Below are positions 38,285 through 49,297 of a DNA stretch of 64,000 nucleotides, in pieces. The translations under genes and the position numbers were made by a program. The notes under the pieces are model-generated. The model searched no databases. It worked only from the letters and a program-made list of their open reading frames with translations, and was not told the origin of the DNA. Source of the DNA: Rodentibacter pneumotropicus DSM 21403 (GTDB taxonomy: Bacteria; Pseudomonadota; Gammaproteobacteria; Enterobacterales; Pasteurellaceae); contig NZ_KB904044.1 of assembly GCF_000379905.1 (NCBI RefSeq), positions 1 through 64,000 of the forward strand, written 5' to 3'. Position 1 is the first letter of the stretch, and the number at the start of each line of letters is the position of its first letter.

Positions 38285-39199
38285 TTATTTAGTCAAAAAT
38301 AGCGCCGCTGCACCACGTACCCCACCAGAATCACCATGTTTGGCTTTTTTAATTGGCGGTACTTTTGCTGTACGCATTAAATGAGCCGGTAATGCTTTTG
38401 GTAAAGCCTCGTATAAATAATCAAAATTAGATAATCCCCCACCCAGCACGATCATGTGAGGATCGAACGCCGTAATAATATTACCGATAGAAATCGCCGC
38501 TAATTCCACAAAAAGATTCACGAAATCGACCGCACTTTCTTTGCCACGATAAAAACTATCAATAATTTCACGGGCAGATAATTTTTCACCTTTAAGATCA
38601 TGGTACAACATTTCAAATCCACGACCGGAAAGATAGGTGTCTAAGCAGGCTTTATTGCCACAACCGCAATCATAAATCGGTGCGTTATCCCATCCAAGCA
38701 ACTTCAAGGCGTGATAATTTAATTGCAAATGTCCAAGCTCACCTGCCATCCCCACTTGACCAGAATGGACTTTCCCGTTTAACACAAAACCGCCACCAAA
38801 TCCTGTGCCAAGAATTAACCCAAGTACGCTAGGATATTGCTGATTTTCTTCGTCCCATGCTTCAGATAAGGCGAAACAATTCGCATCATTTTCCGCCCGT
38901 ACTTCACGTCCCAAACGTTCGGAAAGATCACGTAAAATAGGCTTGTTATCCGCCACACGAATATTGGTAATTTCCGCAAGCCCCGTTTGTTGATTAACAA
39001 ATCCCGGTACGCCTAATCCAACAGTACCACGCTCACCAAATTGCTCGTCAGCACGGTTGACTAAATCCACAATCACATTGAGCCACTCATCGTAATCCGT
39101 TTTTGGGGTAGGAACCCGCTCGGAATACAGTTTTTCTAACTTCTTATTAAATACCGCAAGCTCAATTTTTGTGCCACCGATATCCAAACCATAGTACAT
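38285..39199 (-). CDS. nagK: N-acetyl-D-glucosamine kinase NagK (ROK family)
   Basis: A 304-residue cytoplasmic sugar kinase. The phosphate-binding motif DIGGTK is at residues 6-11, GTGFGGG is mid-protein, and the ROK zinc site is GELGHL followed by [15 protein letters not shown]. It phosphorylates GlcNAc recovered from cell-wall turnover. The lack of an N-terminal DNA-binding domain rules out a ROK regulator. Adjacency to the AgcS symporter matches H. influenzae. Confidence 0.87.
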   Translation of the reverse strand: MYYGLDIGGTKIELAVFNKKLEKLYSERVPTPKTDYDEWLNVIVDLVNRADEQFGERGTVGLGVPGFVNQQTGLAEITNIRVADNKPILRDLSERLGREVRAENDANCFALSEAWDEENQQYPSVLGLILGTGFGGGFVLNGKVHSGQVGMAGELGHLQLNYHALKLLGWDNAPIYDCGCGNKACLDTYLSGRGFEMLYHDLKGEKLSAREIIDSFYRGKESAVDFVNLFVELAAISIGNIITAFDPHMIVLGGGLSNFDYLYEALPKALPAHLMRTAKVPPIKKAKHGDSGGVRGAAALFLTK

Positions 39200-39260
39200 A
39201 ATCTACTCCTATCACTAAAAATATATTAAGTGAGATTCTAACCGCTCTTTTCTTTTTATT

Positions 39261-39980
39261 TTATGACGAAGATCGTTTTTTTTGTAAAAAACCAAAAATA
39301 ACGAGATTCACTATCCACGCAAAAACCGTTGCAACAAAAAGATCTATCGGATAATGCATGCCCAGACGCACACGGCTGATTAACATAAGCAGACTCCATA
39401 CCGCCATAATGCCTACTAATAACTTAGCTTTCCACGAACGATTGCCTAATAGTTGGGTGAATCCTACGGCAAGCATTAACCATGTAGCCGCAAAAATAGT
39501 ATGCCCTGATGGGAAAGAATAACCTGTTTCATTTTCATAGTGATTCACAAGCCAAGTGGGAGTGTTTGCCTGAGTAGAATAAAAGTTTTTTGCTATAACA
39601 GCACGCTGAGTGCGGTCATTTTCATAGAAGTTTTCTACAGTTTGATTGGTTTGTTCCGCTAAATATACCGTGAATGGGCGAGGTTCTTTAAACATTGCCT
39701 TTAATCCCGTTTTTACCGCTTGCGTTGCCACCACAGAAAATGCCATTACAGCCACGCCCAACATCCATTGTTTACGGCTTTTGAACAAAAACCCAAAAAT
39801 CAACGAAAATACAGCACAAGTAATAAGAGCATAAGGCACACTACCGGTTTCAGTAAGCAAATAAAGCCAATAATCTGCTTCCGTTAATTGTTCATTGCCA
39901 TGCCATTGATAGGAAAATCCCCACATAAAAAATGGTACAAGACAAAGTAATAACGTATATAATGACAGCCTCTTAAACAT
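39261..39980 (-). CDS. pgpB: Phosphatidylglycerophosphatase B (PAP2 family)
   Basis: A 239-residue inner-membrane phosphatase. The three PAP2 motifs are present: KAMFKEPRP (94-102), PSGHT (157-161) and [12 protein letters not shown] (202-213, with the catalytic His). Four or five hydrophobic spans surround them. Members hydrolyse phosphatidylglycerol phosphate and undecaprenyl pyrophosphate. It is divergent from ribA over about 70 bp. Confidence 0.9.
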   Translation of the reverse strand: MFKRLSLYTLLLCLVPFFMWGFSYQWHGNEQLTEADYWLYLLTETGSVPYALITCAVFSLIFGFLFKSRKQWMLGVAVMAFSVVATQAVKTGLKAMFKEPRPFTVYLAEQTNQTVENFYENDRTQRAVIAKNFYSTQANTPTWLVNHYENETGYSFPSGHTIFAATWLMLAVGFTQLLGNRSWKAKLLVGIMAVWSLLMLISRVRLGMHYPIDLFVATVFAWIVNLVIFGFLQKKRSSS

Positions 39981-40048
39981 GCTTACCCCTTAATAATAAG
40001 AATAAAGTGGGCATTTTAGCAGAAATGAAAATGAATAAGGATAGCTTT

Positions 40049-40708
40049 ATGACAAAAATTCAGCTGGTTACCCAAGCTAATTTACCTACCGAATACGGTA
40101 TTTTTAAGATGGTAGGTTTTGAATTTCCTGATACAAAAAAAGAACATGTTGCATTAGTAATGGGCAATATTTCAAATAGCGATGAACCTGTTTTAGCCCG
40201 CATTCATTCTGAATGTTTAACCGGTGATGCCCTCCATAGTTTAAAATGTGATTGTGGTTTCCAACTTGCCACTGCACTTCGTCAGATTGAGGAGGAAGGT
40301 CGCGGGGTTTTAATTTATCACCGCGAAGAAGGGCGTGGTATTGGCTTAATTAATAAAATTCGTGCTTACTCACTACAAGATCAGGGTATGGATACGATTG
40401 AAGCAAACCTTGCCCTCGGTTTTAAAGCTGATGAACGCAATTTTGAAGTCTGTGCCGATATGTTTGAATTATTAGGTGTAAAGAAAGTACGTTTAATGAC
40501 AAATAATCCTGAAAAAGTGGAAACCATGAAAAAGGCAGGGATTAATGTTGTTGAGCGTGTACCGTTAAATGTTGGTGAAAATCGCTACAATACAAAATAC
40601 TTAGACACAAAAGCCAAAAAAATGGGGCATTACATTGTGCATAACAACGAAGAACATTTAATGAATTGTCCACATTGTCAAGAAGAAGTGATTCTTGATA
40701 AAAAATAA
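40049..40708 (+). CDS. ribA: GTP cyclohydrolase II RibA
   Basis: A 219-residue enzyme for the first step of riboflavin synthesis (GTP to a diaminopyrimidine product plus formate and pyrophosphate). The zinc ligands are Cys56, Cys67 and Cys69 ([18 protein letters not shown]). The GTP-binding [17 protein letters not shown] follows. I choose the ATG at 40049 with AAGGAT 6 bases upstream. The C-terminus is extended compared with E. coli RibA (196 residues) and ends with [15 protein letters not shown]. No FMN riboswitch is visible upstream. Confidence 0.93.
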   Translation: MTKIQLVTQANLPTEYGIFKMVGFEFPDTKKEHVALVMGNISNSDEPVLARIHSECLTGDALHSLKCDCGFQLATALRQIEEEGRGVLIYHREEGRGIGLINKIRAYSLQDQGMDTIEANLALGFKADERNFEVCADMFELLGVKKVRLMTNNPEKVETMKKAGINVVERVPLNVGENRYNTKYLDTKAKKMGHYIVHNNEEHLMNCPHCQEEVILDKK

Positions 40709-40714
40709 AACAAA

Positions 40715-40742
40715 AAATAACCGCACTTTTGTGCGGTTATTT
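40715..40742. terminator. Bidirectional terminator between ribA and argG
   Basis: AAATAACCGCAC, loop TTTT, GTGCGGTTATTT: a 12-bp stem containing a half-overlapped uptake signal. The genes on both sides converge on it. Confidence 0.88.
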
Positions 40743-40756
40743 ATATCAATTTAGTG

Positions 40757-42100
<1,344 letters not shown>

Positions 42101-42116
42101 TTACTTAATATTATAT

Positions 42117-42130
42117 TGAATATTTAATCA
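42117..42130 (-). promoter_or_regulatory. ARG box (ArgR site) upstream of argG
   Basis: TGAATATTTAATCA matches 12 of 14 positions of the palindromic ArgR consensus TGAATAATTATTCA and lies just before argG. A second, adjacent box is too weak for me to call. Confidence 0.6.
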
Positions 42131-42246
42131 TTTAATCTGAATAAAAACGCAAATAAATATAACTGCACTTTTGCCGCTTGTCTAGTGATTTTCGATATTC
42201 GTCGGATAATTTTTAGACTCTGATCATTTGCTTTTCATTCATAAAA

Positions 42247-42269
42247 ATCCCTGCTGTTTAAGCAGGGAT
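42247..42269 (-). terminator. Terminator after purC
   Basis: ATCCCTGCT (42247-42255) and AGCAGGGAT (42261-42269) form a perfect 9-bp stem with a 5-base loop, followed on the minus strand by a U-rich run. It lies directly after the purC stop. Confidence 0.88.
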
Positions 42270-42277
42270 GATAAAAA

Positions 42278-43144
42278 TTACTGAGTTAAAAGATCTAAGG
42301 CTTCTTGGTATTTCGCTACCGTCTTTTCAATAACATCGCTAGGCACTCTAGGAGCCGGAGGTTGTTTGTTCCAACCGCTATTTTCTAGCCAGTCGCGTAC
42401 AAATTGTTTATCAAAAGAAGGTGGGTTTGTACCTTCTTGGTAAGTATCAACCGACCAAAAACGACTGGAATCCGGCGTTAATACTTCATCCATCAGGGTT
42501 AGTGTCCCCTTTTCATCCAAGCCGAATTCAAACTTCGTATCACAAATAATGATACCTTTTGTGAGTGCATATTCCACCGCCGCCGTATAAAGGGCAATAG
42601 CTTTTTCTTTTACTTGCGCCGCCAAATCTACGCCAATTAATTTTTCACATTCTTCATAGCTGATATTAATGTCGTGGTTTCCCACTTCCTCTTTGCTTGA
42701 AGGGGTAAAAATAGGCTCTGGCAATTTGCTTGCTTCCACTAAGCCTTTCGGCAGTTTCAAACCACAAATCGTACCGGTTTGTTGATAGTCTTTTAACCCG
42801 CTTCCGGTTAAATAGCCACGCACAATGGATTCAATTTTGATAGGACTCAAACGCTTACAAACCACGGCACGATCTTTCACTAAATCGGCTTCTTCTTTTG
42901 GCAACACATCATAAACCGAATCACCGGTGAAATGATTGGGCATAATGTGCGCTAATTGATTAAACCAAAAATTAGAAATTTGTGTCAGAATTTCACCTTT
43001 TCGTGGAATAGGATCATCTAAAATCACATCAAACGCAGAGAGGCGATCTGTGGCGACCATCAACATCCGCTTATCATCAATTTCATAAAGATCACGCACT
43101 TTGCCTGAATAGATTTTTTTCAGACTGAGAGTTTGTTGTGTCAT
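42278..43144 (-). CDS. purC: Phosphoribosylaminoimidazole-succinocarboxamide (SAICAR) synthase PurC
   Basis: A 288-residue enzyme that condenses CAIR and aspartate in purine synthesis. Motifs include YSGKVRDLYEID, VATDRLSAFDVILDDPIPRKG and IIVRGYLTGSG-type (here IESIVRGYLTGSGLKDY), with IICDTKFEFG. It is of the longer class, unlike the 237-residue E. coli form. The ATG at 43144 is preferred over a GTG at 43153 because AAAGG is suitably placed. A PurR box stands upstream. Confidence 0.93.
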   Translation of the reverse strand: MTQQTLSLKKIYSGKVRDLYEIDDKRMLMVATDRLSAFDVILDDPIPRKGEILTQISNFWFNQLAHIMPNHFTGDSVYDVLPKEEADLVKDRAVVCKRLSPIKIESIVRGYLTGSGLKDYQQTGTICGLKLPKGLVEASKLPEPIFTPSSKEEVGNHDINISYEECEKLIGVDLAAQVKEKAIALYTAAVEYALTKGIIICDTKFEFGLDEKGTLTLMDEVLTPDSSRFWSVDTYQEGTNPPSFDKQFVRDWLENSGWNKQPPAPRVPSDVIEKTVAKYQEALDLLTQ

Positions 43145-43200
43145 GGTTTGCACCTTTTTTATTGCGGTAAAAATCGGCGCGTATTGTACCGCACTTTTTA

Positions 43201-43214
43201 AGCAAACGTTTGCT
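43201..43214 (-). promoter_or_regulatory. PurR operator upstream of purC
   Basis: AGCAAACGTTTGCT is a perfect 14-bp palindrome equal to the core of the PurR consensus ACGCAAACGTTTGCGT. It is about 57 bases before the purC start, where a promoter is expected. Confidence 0.85.
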
Positions 43215-43320
43215 ATTTTTGAAAAAAATAATGAAATTCGATGAATTTATTAATTTAATTTGAGCAAAATGCCAAAATCAGCGAGAATAGCGGACATTTT
43301 TTAACGAACAAGAGAAGATC

Positions 43321-44901
43321 ATGACTTATCCTCAAGAAGTGAATAAACGCAGAACCTTTGCGATTATTTCCCACCCCGATGCGGGTAAAACCACTATCAC
43401 CGAAAAAGTGCTTTTATACGGTAATGCGATTCAAACTGCCGGCTCGGTAAAGGGTAAAGGCTCGGCGGCACACGCAAAATCCGACTGGATGGAAATGGAA
43501 AAGCAACGTGGAATTTCGATTACCACCTCCGTGATGCAATTTCCCTACAATGATTGCTTAGTGAACTTGCTTGATACCCCCGGACACGAAGATTTCTCTG
43601 AAGATACTTACCGCACTTTAACGGCGGTGGACAGCTGCCTAATGGTGATTGATTCCGCAAAAGGGGTTGAAGAACGTACAATTAAATTAATGGAAGTCAC
43701 CCGCCTACGTGATACGCCAATTATCACTTTTATGAATAAACTTGACCGTGATATTCGTGATCCGATGGAATTACTGGATGAAGTGGAAAATGTCCTGCAA
43801 ATTCGTTGTGCCCCGATCACTTGGCCAATCGGCTGCGGTAAATTATTTAAAGGCGTCTATCATCTCACCAAAGATGAAACTTATTTATATCAATCCGGGC
43901 AAGGTTCAACCATTCAAGAGGTTCGTATTGTGAAAGGCTTGAATAATCTGGAACTGGATGCGGCGGTAGGCGATGATTTAGCCCAACAATTGCGTGACGA
44001 ATTAGAATTGGTACAAGGGGCAAGCAATGAATTTGAATATGATGCCTTTATCAAAGGTGAATTAACCCCTGTATTTTTTGGTACTGCACTGGGTAATTTC
44101 GGAGTAGATCACTTCCTTGATGGCTTAACGGAATGGGCACCAAAACCACAATCACGTCAAGCAGACACCCGTACAGTGGAAAGCTCAGAAGAAAAATTTA
44201 GCGGTTTCGTGTTCAAAATCCAAGCGAATATGGATCCAAAACACCGAGATCGTGTCGCCTTTATGCGTGTGGTTTCCGGTAAGTATGAAAAAGGTATGAA
44301 ACTTAAGCATGTCCGTATCGGTAAGGATGTGGTGATCTCTGATGCCTTGACCTTTATGGCAGGGGATCGTTCACATGCAGAAGAAGCTTATGCCGGCGAT
44401 ATTATTGGTTTGCATAACCACGGTACGATCCAAATTGGCGATACCTTCACTCAAGGCGAAAATTTAAAATTCACAGGAATTCCAAATTTTGCCCCTGAAT
44501 TATTCCGTCGGATTCGTTTGAAAGACCCTCTCAAACAAAAGCAGTTGTTAAAAGGTTTAGTGCAGCTTTCTGAGGAAGGCGCAGTGCAAGTATTCCGCCC
44601 TCTAACCAATAATGATTTGATCGTAGGTGCTGTGGGGGTGCTACAGTTTGATGTGGTAGTTTCCCGCCTGAAAACAGAATACAACGTAGAAGCCATTTAC
44701 GAAAATGTGAATGTAGCAACAGCCCGTTGGGTTGAATGTAGCGATGGGAAAAAATTTGAAGAATTTAAACGTAAAAACGAGCAAAACTTAGCCCTAGACG
44801 GAGGTGATAATCTCACTTATATCGCCCCAACAATGGTGAATTTGAATTTAGCTCAAGAACGTTATCCGGATATTGCCTTCTTTAAAACCAGAGAACACTA
44901 G
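43321..44901 (+). CDS. prfC: Peptide chain release factor 3 (RF3)
   Basis: A 526-residue translational GTPase that recycles RF1 and RF2 after termination. G1 is HPDAGKTT (18-25), G2 region [12 protein letters not shown]3 [16 protein letters not shown] and G4 FMNKLDRD. The [14 protein letters not shown] signature separates RF3 from EF-G. A good start codon follows AGAGAAG. Confidence 0.95.
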   Translation: MTYPQEVNKRRTFAIISHPDAGKTTITEKVLLYGNAIQTAGSVKGKGSAAHAKSDWMEMEKQRGISITTSVMQFPYNDCLVNLLDTPGHEDFSEDTYRTLTAVDSCLMVIDSAKGVEERTIKLMEVTRLRDTPIITFMNKLDRDIRDPMELLDEVENVLQIRCAPITWPIGCGKLFKGVYHLTKDETYLYQSGQGSTIQEVRIVKGLNNLELDAAVGDDLAQQLRDELELVQGASNEFEYDAFIKGELTPVFFGTALGNFGVDHFLDGLTEWAPKPQSRQADTRTVESSEEKFSGFVFKIQANMDPKHRDRVAFMRVVSGKYEKGMKLKHVRIGKDVVISDALTFMAGDRSHAEEAYAGDIIGLHNHGTIQIGDTFTQGENLKFTGIPNFAPELFRRIRLKDPLKQKQLLKGLVQLSEEGAVQVFRPLTNNDLIVGAVGVLQFDVVVSRLKTEYNVEAIYENVNVATARWVECSDGKKFEEFKRKNEQNLALDGGDNLTYIAPTMVNLNLAQERYPDIAFFKTREH

Positions 44902-44942
44902 AAAATACAAAAAGTGCGGTCACAAAAAACAACGTTTTTTGA

Positions 44943-44973
44943 GCGTTGGCTTTGCCAACGCCCCCGATAGGGG
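44943..44973. repeat. Tandem GC-rich hairpins downstream of prfC
   Basis: GCGTTGGC (44943-44950), loop TTT, GCCAACGC (44954-44961), followed at once by CCCC-GATA-GGGG (44962-44973). There is no U run after it in the prfC direction, so it is not a standard intrinsic terminator. It may be a member of an intergenic repeat family. The remaining sequence up to the tRNA cluster is AT-rich with one uptake signal at about 44920. Confidence 0.5.
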
Positions 44974-45075
44974 TGAGCAAATGAGTAAGCGAGTTTGTGA
45001 ATAATTTTGATCGCATTTTTGTTTTAGTAGAACGAATGAAAGACTCAATTTAAAGTGAAACATTCAAAATAAAGA

Positions 45076-45150
45076 TGGCTGGGGTACTAGGATTCGAACC
45101 TAGGGATGCCGAGATCAAAACCCGGTGCCTTACCGCTTGGCGATACCCCA
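45076..45150 (-). tRNA. tRNA-Gln (anticodon TTG)
   Basis: A 75-base cloverleaf reading TGGGGTATCGCCAAGCGG from the 5' end, anticodon loop TTTTGAT, T-loop GTTCGAATC and encoded 3' GCCA. It is the last gene of a four-tRNA minus-strand cluster. Confidence 0.95.
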
Positions 45151-45196
45151 ACAGAGAAATTCTTTTTGCTAAGAATACAGAAAATTTAGGATAGTA

Positions 45197-45271
45197 TGGC
45201 TGGGGTACTAGGATTCGAACCTAGGGATGCCGAGATCAAAACCCGGTGCCTTACCGCTTGGCGATACCCCA
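45197..45271 (-). tRNA. tRNA-Gln (anticodon TTG), second identical copy
   Basis: Identical over 75 bases to the copy at 45076-45150, with the same TTG anticodon and encoded CCA. The 46-base spacer between the two copies is unrelated AT-rich sequence. Tandem Gln tRNAs also occur in the E. coli metT-leuW-glnUW cluster. Confidence 0.95.
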
Positions 45272-45300
45272 ACTACTATTTTGACTTACAAAGCGATAAA

Positions 45301-45385
45301 TGGTGCGGGACGAGGGACTTGAACCCACACACCTCTCGGCGCCAGAACCTAAATCTGGTGCGTCTACCAATTTCGCCAGTCCCGC
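45301..45385 (-). tRNA. tRNA-Leu (anticodon TAG)
   Basis: An 85-base class II tRNA starting GCGGGACTGGCGAAATTGG, anticodon stem-loop CAGATTTAGGTTCTG, a long variable arm (GCGCCGAGAGGTGT) and encoded ACCA. It reads CUN leucine codons. Confidence 0.95.
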
Positions 45386-45388
45386 AAA

Positions 45389-45465
45389 TGGTGGCTACAG
45401 CGAGATTCGAACTTGCGACCCCAACATTATGAGTGTTGTGCTCTAACCAACTGAGCTATGTAGCC
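45389..45465 (-). tRNA. Elongator tRNA-Met (anticodon CAT)
   Basis: A 77-base tRNA starting GGCTACATAGCTCAGTTGG, anticodon loop ACTCATAAT and encoded ACCA. The full first acceptor pair and similarity to E. coli metT identify it as the elongator and not the initiator. It is the first gene of the cluster, only 3 bases before tRNA-Leu. Confidence 0.93.
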
Positions 45466-45585
45466 ATTCTGCTAACCATATCGGCTTTGCGGAGCGTATT
45501 ATGCTGATTTGCCTCTACCTCGTCAATCATTTTTTGTAAAAATCCCAATTTTTAGATTCAGTTGATTATAAAAAAAACGCTTTTG

Positions 45586-46317
45586 TTATTTTTTATCCAT
45601 TTCGCTCACTGAGATCATTCCGACAAAATGATGCCAGTGAAAACTATTAAACCTATTGGGGATATACCAGTCAGAAATTGTGCCGTCTAAATACAGCGCT
45701 TGATAACAACCCATTTTTTGTAATCCCTGACTGAATGTATAAAGATTCGGTTTTCCTGATATCGTTAAAATAAAAAACAGTCGGTTTTGCTTATCCAAAC
45801 ATACTGCGTTACGTTTATGATAACTTTCCAAGCCGGCTCTAAATTGACGATTTATCTTCCCCTCAATGAGTAACATAGGACCGGATTGCATGGCAAATGT
45901 CGGTTTTAATCGCTTTTTTTGATAGGCATTCGTCGTGAGAATGTGAGGCATCTTACCCACTACAGCAAATACGCCATTAGGCTGAACATGAAAATTCCCC
46001 TTCCCTCGTTTATTATTCAACGGGTTTAATTCTTGGCCATTTTCAATCCATAACCCTGCCGGCGTATTATTTTTGCTATAAATACCGGCATTCATGAGCA
46101 TTTTGATTTGGTAATCTTTTTGTAAGGCACGTTTCAGATTAGTAAGAGAATGGTAGTTTTGACCTTCACTATCCCGCCAATGCAAGCGCACTTCTTCCGG
46201 TTTGGCGTGAAAAATACCATAGGTAATATTCGCATCGGTAAAAGTTCGATATTCCGCCATCGTAGATAATGCGAGAAAGCCACAAAGTGCGGTCAAAAAT
46301 TTAACTATTTTTTTCAT
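45586..46317 (-). CDS. Secreted phosphodiester glycosidase-like protein (NAGPA/DUF2233 family)
   Basis: A 243-residue protein with a signal peptide ([21 protein letters not shown]) and no lipobox. The mature part has [47 protein letters not shown] and a C-terminal [10 protein letters not shown] segment, the recognisable core of the phosphodiester glycosidase (NAGPA/YigE-like) family. Substrate is unknown. The ATG at 46317 lies inside the end of hemA (17-base overlap) with no clear ribosome binding site, so translation probably depends on hemA. Confidence 0.8.
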   Translation of the reverse strand: MKKIVKFLTALCGFLALSTMAEYRTFTDANITYGIFHAKPEEVRLHWRDSEGQNYHSLTNLKRALQKDYQIKMLMNAGIYSKNNTPAGLWIENGQELNPLNNKRGKGNFHVQPNGVFAVVGKMPHILTTNAYQKKRLKPTFAMQSGPMLLIEGKINRQFRAGLESYHKRNAVCLDKQNRLFFILTISGKPNLYTFSQGLQKMGCYQALYLDGTISDWYIPNRFNSFHWHHFVGMISVSEMDKK

Positions 46318-47620
46318 CAAGAGGTGAAAGATTAAGTGTATTAGAGAATAAATGTAGCCCCTCCGCATTGCCTGCTTTCATCATAGATTGCATGGTTTGC
46401 GTAGGTGCATGAATAAGTTTATTCATTAATTTATAACTTAATTCCTGCAATACAGCTTCCGCATTATCGCCCTGTTGCAAATGTTGTAAGGCTTTTCCCA
46501 ATAAATCTTGGCGCATCTGCTCCGCATCTTCACGATAACGCTTAATCAGATTGGAAAATTGACGCACTTTCAACCATTCAAAAAAATCTTCGCATTCTTG
46601 CGCAATAATTCCTTCCGCCTGTTTTGATGCTTGCTCCCGCTGGCTCAAATTACGCTGAATAATATCCTGTAAATCATCCACAGTGTAATGATAAACGCTA
46701 TCCAGTTTGGCAGCCGTCTCATCAATGTCACGCGGAACGGCAATATCGACTAGCAACATTGGAGAATAATGTCGTTTTTTCTGAGCAAGACTCACCATTT
46801 CTTGACTAATGAGTACATTCGGACTACCCGTTGAGCTAATCACAATATCCGCTTGATCCAGCGCATCTTGTAATTGATCAAGGGAAAAAACTTCAATAGG
46901 AGTATTGCTTGCCAATTTTTCGACGAGTAACTCCGCTTTTGCCACAGTACGGTTTGCGATCATTAATCTTTTCACGCCATGGCGTAGCAGGTGACGGCTC
47001 ACCAATTCAATGGTTTCCCCTGCTCCGACCAACAAAATATTCACACCATGCAAGGATTCAAAAATTTGACGGGCTAGGCTACAAGCGGCATACGCCACCG
47101 ATACGGCACTTTCACCAATATCAGTTTCTGTACGCACACGTTTCGCCGTAGAGAAGGTTTTTTGAAATAAACGGGAAAATTCACTTGAGAGTGCCACTTT
47201 AGACTGTTGATAATAGGCTTCCGTAATTTGAAAAGCCTGCTTAACCTGCCCCAGAATTTGCGGTTCGCCTAAAATTAACGAATCCAAGCCACAAGCTACC
47301 CGCATAAGGTGATTAGCGGCCTGTTGGTTTTGGTGGGTATAAATACTCGACGAAAGTTCCGCCAACGAAAGTTGATGAATATCCGCAAACCAATTTTCCA
47401 CATTTTGCTGCCATTTATCGCATTCTTGCGGTGAAATTTGGCGATGGTGCAAATATACTTCCGTGCGATTACAGGTCGAAAGAATCACAGCCCCTTCGGC
47501 AAGATTTTGTTGCTGAATTTGTTGTAAGGCAAGATGTCGCTTTTCATCAGAAAAAGCGACTTTCTCACGCACCGAGACAGAAGCGGTTTTATGATTAATG
47601 CCAAGAACAAGAAGGGTCAT
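46301..47620 (-). CDS. hemA: Glutamyl-tRNA reductase HemA
   Basis: A 439-residue enzyme that reduces glutamyl-tRNA to glutamate-1-semialdehyde, the first step of haem synthesis by the C5 route. The catalytic Cys50 lies in [10 protein letters not shown]. The NADPH-binding region is [16 protein letters not shown], with [17 protein letters not shown] ahead of it. A C-terminal dimerisation helix follows. The presence of the gene implies that the organism can begin its own haem synthesis, at least to aminolevulinate. Confidence 0.95.
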   Translation of the reverse strand: MTLLVLGINHKTASVSVREKVAFSDEKRHLALQQIQQQNLAEGAVILSTCNRTEVYLHHRQISPQECDKWQQNVENWFADIHQLSLAELSSSIYTHQNQQAANHLMRVACGLDSLILGEPQILGQVKQAFQITEAYYQQSKVALSSEFSRLFQKTFSTAKRVRTETDIGESAVSVAYAACSLARQIFESLHGVNILLVGAGETIELVSRHLLRHGVKRLMIANRTVAKAELLVEKLASNTPIEVFSLDQLQDALDQADIVISSTGSPNVLISQEMVSLAQKKRHYSPMLLVDIAVPRDIDETAAKLDSVYHYTVDDLQDIIQRNLSQREQASKQAEGIIAQECEDFFEWLKVRQFSNLIKRYREDAEQMRQDLLGKALQHLQQGDNAEAVLQELSYKLMNKLIHAPTQTMQSMMKAGNAEGLHLFSNTLNLSPLDEKNS

Positions 47621-47752
47621 AATACATTTAGGGGTTACCGCACTTTCAATATGCAGTAAATATTCAATAAAAAATTAATGCGCTATTCTAATGAATTGTA
47701 CGACGTTGAGCAAATCAACAAATGATAACTCGTCAAGAATAACTAAAAAGAG

Positions 47753-48454
47753 TTAAAAAATATCTTTTGCTTTCCGTAAAATAATGAAATCTTCCAGCGT
47801 TAACGCTTGCAAAAAAGGATTAATGGACTTTTCCAATCCTAACCTTGTGGGCAAACTCGGTTTTCCTTCGGCACGCAGTTTTTCGACAAAAGTGCGGTGA
47901 TTTTTGACCGCACTTTTCTCTTTTATAACGGTTTCCGCAAAAGCTAAATTACTCAAGGTATATTCATGCGCCGGGCAAACTACGGTTTCATCAGGTAATG
48001 CTTTTAGGCGTGACACCCCCTCAAACATTTGCGCATAATTGCCGGTAAAAACACGCCCGCAACCGGCAGAAAATAACGCATCACCACAAAACAGGTGATT
48101 ATCCATCAAAAAACTCACGTGCTGCGCCGTATGCCCTCCGGTCGGGATAACTTGAATACGATAATTCGGTGTGATTATTTCCCCTTCATTGACGATCTTT
48201 GTCGCCCCTTTTTTCGCACATTCTTGCGAACCATAAATCGGCACGTTCGGATAACGCTGTTTGAAATCCGCCACGCCTTGCGTGTGATCTTCATGCTCGT
48301 GGGTCAATAAAACCGCTTCAATCGGGAAATTGTGTTGTTCAATCCACGAAAAGAGCTTGTCCGTTTCCGGTAAATCGACAATAATAATCGGCAAATTTTC
48401 ACGTTGATAAAGCCAAATATAATTGTCATTCAACACTGGTAGCGCAACTAACAT
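47753..48454 (-). CDS. gloB: Hydroxyacylglutathione hydrolase (glyoxalase II) GloB
   Basis: A 233-residue metallo-beta-lactamase-fold enzyme that hydrolyses S-lactoylglutathione in methylglyoxal detoxification. The dinuclear metal site is THEHEDH (His52, His54, Asp56, His57), with [10 protein letters not shown] and [16 protein letters not shown] downstream. It is somewhat short at the C-terminus compared with E. coli GloB (251 residues). An inverted uptake-signal pair lies inside its coding sequence. It diverges from the YafS-like gene by only 21 bases, an arrangement also seen in E. coli. Confidence 0.92.
   Translation of the reverse strand: MLVALPVLNDNYIWLYQRENLPIIIVDLPETDKLFSWIEQHNFPIEAVLLTHEHEDHTQGVADFKQRYPNVPIYGSQECAKKGATKIVNEGEIITPNYRIQVIPTGGHTAQHVSFLMDNHLFCGDALFSAGCGRVFTGNYAQMFEGVSRLKALPDETVVCPAHEYTLSNLAFAETVIKEKSAVKNHRTFVEKLRAEGKPSLPTRLGLEKSINPFLQALTLEDFIILRKAKDIF
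47888..47917. repeat. Inverted uptake-signal pair inside gloB
   Basis: AAAAGTGCGGT (47888-47898) and ACCGCACTTTT (47907-47917) form an 11-bp stem with an 8-base loop, the same architecture used as a terminator elsewhere in the window, but located within the reading frame, where it encodes [12 protein letters not shown]. Confidence 0.85.
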
Positions 48455-48475
48455 AATTCCTCGCTAAATTTATTT

Positions 48476-49204
48476 ATGATCATCAATTGGCACGCTAAAA
48501 CAAAACGCCCCTTCATATCACCGACAAGTTGGCAACAACTGCCACAAGGCGAAACCTATTGTAACGCATTAAAGCAAGCATTTGCCCCTTGGTTATCAAA
48601 AATTTTAGGCTATCAAATCGTAAAAATTGGTGCATTAAGCGCGGAAATCCCGACCGAACTACCAATGCGCCACCAAATTCTGATCAGTGAAAAAATTTCT
48701 CAAAATTTAACCGCACTTTTAACGCCTAACAATAGCTTACTTCAGGCAAAACCCACAGAGTTGCCCTTGATTCAACAAGAAATCAATGCTTGTTTTCTTA
48801 CCAACACGCTCAATTTTTCTCAAGATCCCCACCAAATTTTACGGGAAGCCCATCGTGTACTGGCGGATGACGGTTGGCTATTTCTCTCTTTGTTTAATCC
48901 TCTCAGCCCGTTGATTTTCAAACAAAAGCTCGACCATTTCCCTTTCCGTCAATATCCTACTTGGCGCATTATTGACTGGTTGGAATTACTTCATTTTGAA
49001 ATTATGGAACGCAAAAATCTTTCCATAAAACATCAACGCGCCACGCTGTTTTCGCCTTTAACCTTGATTGTGGCACAAAAACAAACTTACCCGCTAACCC
49101 TGAATACGGAAAAAGTGCGGTCAAAAATTCCTACATTTTTGCAACCGTCCGAGGCCTTTCAAGAAGATATTTCCCCCTGTCGTATTTCGCCCGATAATAA
49201 ATAG
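48476..49204 (+). CDS. YafS-like SAM-dependent methyltransferase
   Basis: A 242-residue class I methyltransferase-like protein. The visible motif is DPHQILREAHRVLADDGWLFLSLFNPLSP (motif III region). The usual glycine-rich motif I is not obvious, so SAM binding may be divergent. Placement beside and divergent from gloB matches E. coli yafS. The target is unknown. An uptake signal near 49115 encodes EKVRSKI in its C-terminal tail. Confidence 0.75.
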   Translation: MIINWHAKTKRPFISPTSWQQLPQGETYCNALKQAFAPWLSKILGYQIVKIGALSAEIPTELPMRHQILISEKISQNLTALLTPNNSLLQAKPTELPLIQQEINACFLTNTLNFSQDPHQILREAHRVLADDGWLFLSLFNPLSPLIFKQKLDHFPFRQYPTWRIIDWLELLHFEIMERKNLSIKHQRATLFSPLTLIVAQKQTYPLTLNTEKVRSKIPTFLQPSEAFQEDISPCRISPDNK

Positions 49205-49297
49205 AAAATTCTCCCACAAAGTAAAAATCAATTCTTGCTACCTTGGCAAAACTCCCCTATTATTCACCGCACTTTTATCTTGAGTTTAGGAACAAAA

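Noticed and set aside
38285-39199. ROK protein as a sugar-responsive repressor (Mlc/NagC)
   Set aside because: There is no N-terminal helix-turn-helix; the protein begins directly with the kinase motif DIGGTK.
39981-40048. FMN riboswitch ahead of ribA
   Set aside because: The gap is about 70 bases and shows none of the conserved RFN elements.
45076-45271. The two identical tRNA-Gln copies as att sites flanking an integrated element
   Set aside because: Only 46 bases lie between them, and tandem Gln tRNAs are normal in this cluster.
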